Assembly (NCBI GenBank): GCA_021799325.1
Contig: JAJZAS010000011.1
Location: forward strand, 1 to 15,119
Direction: 5' to 3'
DNA from: Bacillota bacterium
GTDB lineage: Bacteria > Bacillota > Bacilli > Alicyclobacillales > SLC66
Length of the DNA: 15,119 bases
The stretch's first letter is position 1, and every line of letters begins with the position of its first letter. A program made the position numbers and the translations under genes. The notes beneath the pieces are model-generated. The model saw nothing but the letters and a program-made list of their open reading frames with translations, was not told the origin of the DNA and searched no databases. Below, piece by piece: positions 14,428-15,119 of the stretch.

Positions 14428-15119
14428 CTAGCGGCGGGAGCGCCTTTGCGATTGTACTTTTCGATCTCTCAAAATTTCAATGTTATCGAGTGCCTTGCCT
14501 GTCCCAAGCGCCACGCAATCAAGCGGATTTTCGGCCACAATCACTGGCATCCCCGTCTCTTTTGATAAAAAGCGATCCAGTTGATGCAGCAGTGCGCCAC
14601 CGCCTGTCAATACAATGCCGCGGTCCATGATGTCCGCAGCGAGTTCCGGAGGGGATTTTTCCAAGGTCACTTTCACCGCGTCAAGAATACTAGTCACTGT
14701 GTCAGATAGCGCATTTGCTACTTCCCTGCCAGTGATATTGATCGTCTTTGGCAATCCGGACACGAGATCACGGCCGCGGATTTCAAGTTCTCCTCCTGCC
14801 TCTTCCGGCAACGCAGAACCGATGTTCATTTTCAGTTCCTCTGCCGTCCGTTCACCGATCAATAGGTTATAGTTGCGCTTGATGTGATTCATAATCGCTT
14901 CGTCCATTTCATCGCCTGCCACACGGATCGAACGGCTGGTGACAATACCACCAAGAGAGATGATAGCCACTTCTGTGGTTCCTCCCCCGATATCCACTAC
15001 CATACTGCCGGTAGGATCGCCAACAGGCAATCCAGCGCCAATTGCTGCGGCCATCGGTTCCTCAATGGTTGCTGCTTCTCTTGCGCCAGCCTGCAACGTG
15101 GCATCCACCACCGCACGGT
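14428..15119 (-). CDS. mreB: Rod shape-determining protein MreB, C-terminal part (start outside the window)
   Basis: The actin-like ATPase whose filaments guide wall synthesis. About 230 C-terminal residues are visible. The reading frame is open through the window edge (RAVVDATLQAGAREA), so the gene continues beyond 15119. Seen: IEEPMAAAIGAGLPVGDPTG, the phosphate-2 motif VVDIGGGTTEVAIISLGG, the connect region, and the adenosine motif with LTGGGALLHQLDRFL. The tail ends with a very basic QRRSRR after the usual end of MreB. An Mbl or MreBH paralogue is not excluded, but the following mreC and mreD support MreB. Confidence 0.96.
   Translation of the reverse strand, partial: RAVVDATLQAGAREAATIEEPMAAAIGAGLPVGDPTGSMVVDIGGGTTEVAIISLGGIVTSRSIRVAGDEMDEAIMNHIKRNYNLLIGERTAEELKMNIGSALPEEAGGELEIRGRDLVSGLPKTINITGREVANALSDTVTSILDAVKVTLEKSPPELAADIMDRGIVLTGGGALLHQLDRFLSKETGMPVIVAENPLDCVALGTGKALDNIEILRDRKVQSQRRSRR

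Overview
The window is a dense chromosomal stretch from an endospore-forming, naturally transformable-type Firmicute (class Bacilli in gene content). The spoIVFA-spoIVFB pair points to spore formation, minCD without minE to a Bacillus-type division-site system, the Prp-cleavable N-terminus of L27 to Firmicutes, and a seven-gene comG-type operon to a Bacilli-like DNA uptake machine. Base composition looks moderate (near 50% GC by eye). Gene order differs from Bacillus subtilis: a PBP2-type gene sits between mreD and minC, no spo0B lies between rpmA and obg, and comG follows obg. An Alicyclobacillaceae-like relative is my guess, not a demonstrated assignment. All real genes lie on the minus strand, so transcription runs from high to low coordinates.

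Layout in transcription order. (1) 15119-11047: shape genes, mreB (5' end outside the window), mreC, mreD and a class B penicillin-binding protein (mrdA/PBP2 type), for lateral wall elongation. (2) 11046-9547: minC and minD, division-site placement. (3) 9518-9453: a strong hairpin with a T run that also overlaps the ribosome binding site of the next gene. (4) 9452-7775: spoIVFA and spoIVFB, the intramembrane protease module of mother-cell sigma-K activation. (5) 7783-6693: a probable promoter and structured leader, then rplU, prp (ysxB) and rpmA: L21, the L27-processing protease, and L27 carrying the cleavage site. (6) 6675-6639: an intrinsic terminator. (7) 6616-4436: obg GTPase, a Nudix hydrolase and a JAMM metalloprotease. 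(8) 4413-202: a candidate promoter, a hairpin that hides the comGA ribosome binding site, then comGA-comGB-comGC-comGD-comGE-comGF-comGG: ATPase, membrane platform, major pseudopilin and four minor pseudopilins. (9) 124-1: the start of shikimate kinase (aroK).

Most genes overlap or nearly abut, which implies a few long transcripts and translational coupling. There is no gene-free stretch longer than 300 bases, and I see no tRNA, rRNA, insertion sequence, prophage or CRISPR array. I did not find a wholly new system. The points most worth a second look are regulatory and structural: the SD-masking hairpin before comGA, the terminator-like hairpin masking the spoIVFA SD, a ComGE pseudopilin that seems to start exactly at the mature +1 position, a Ser/Thr-rich insert in ComGC, and frequent TTG/GTG starts.
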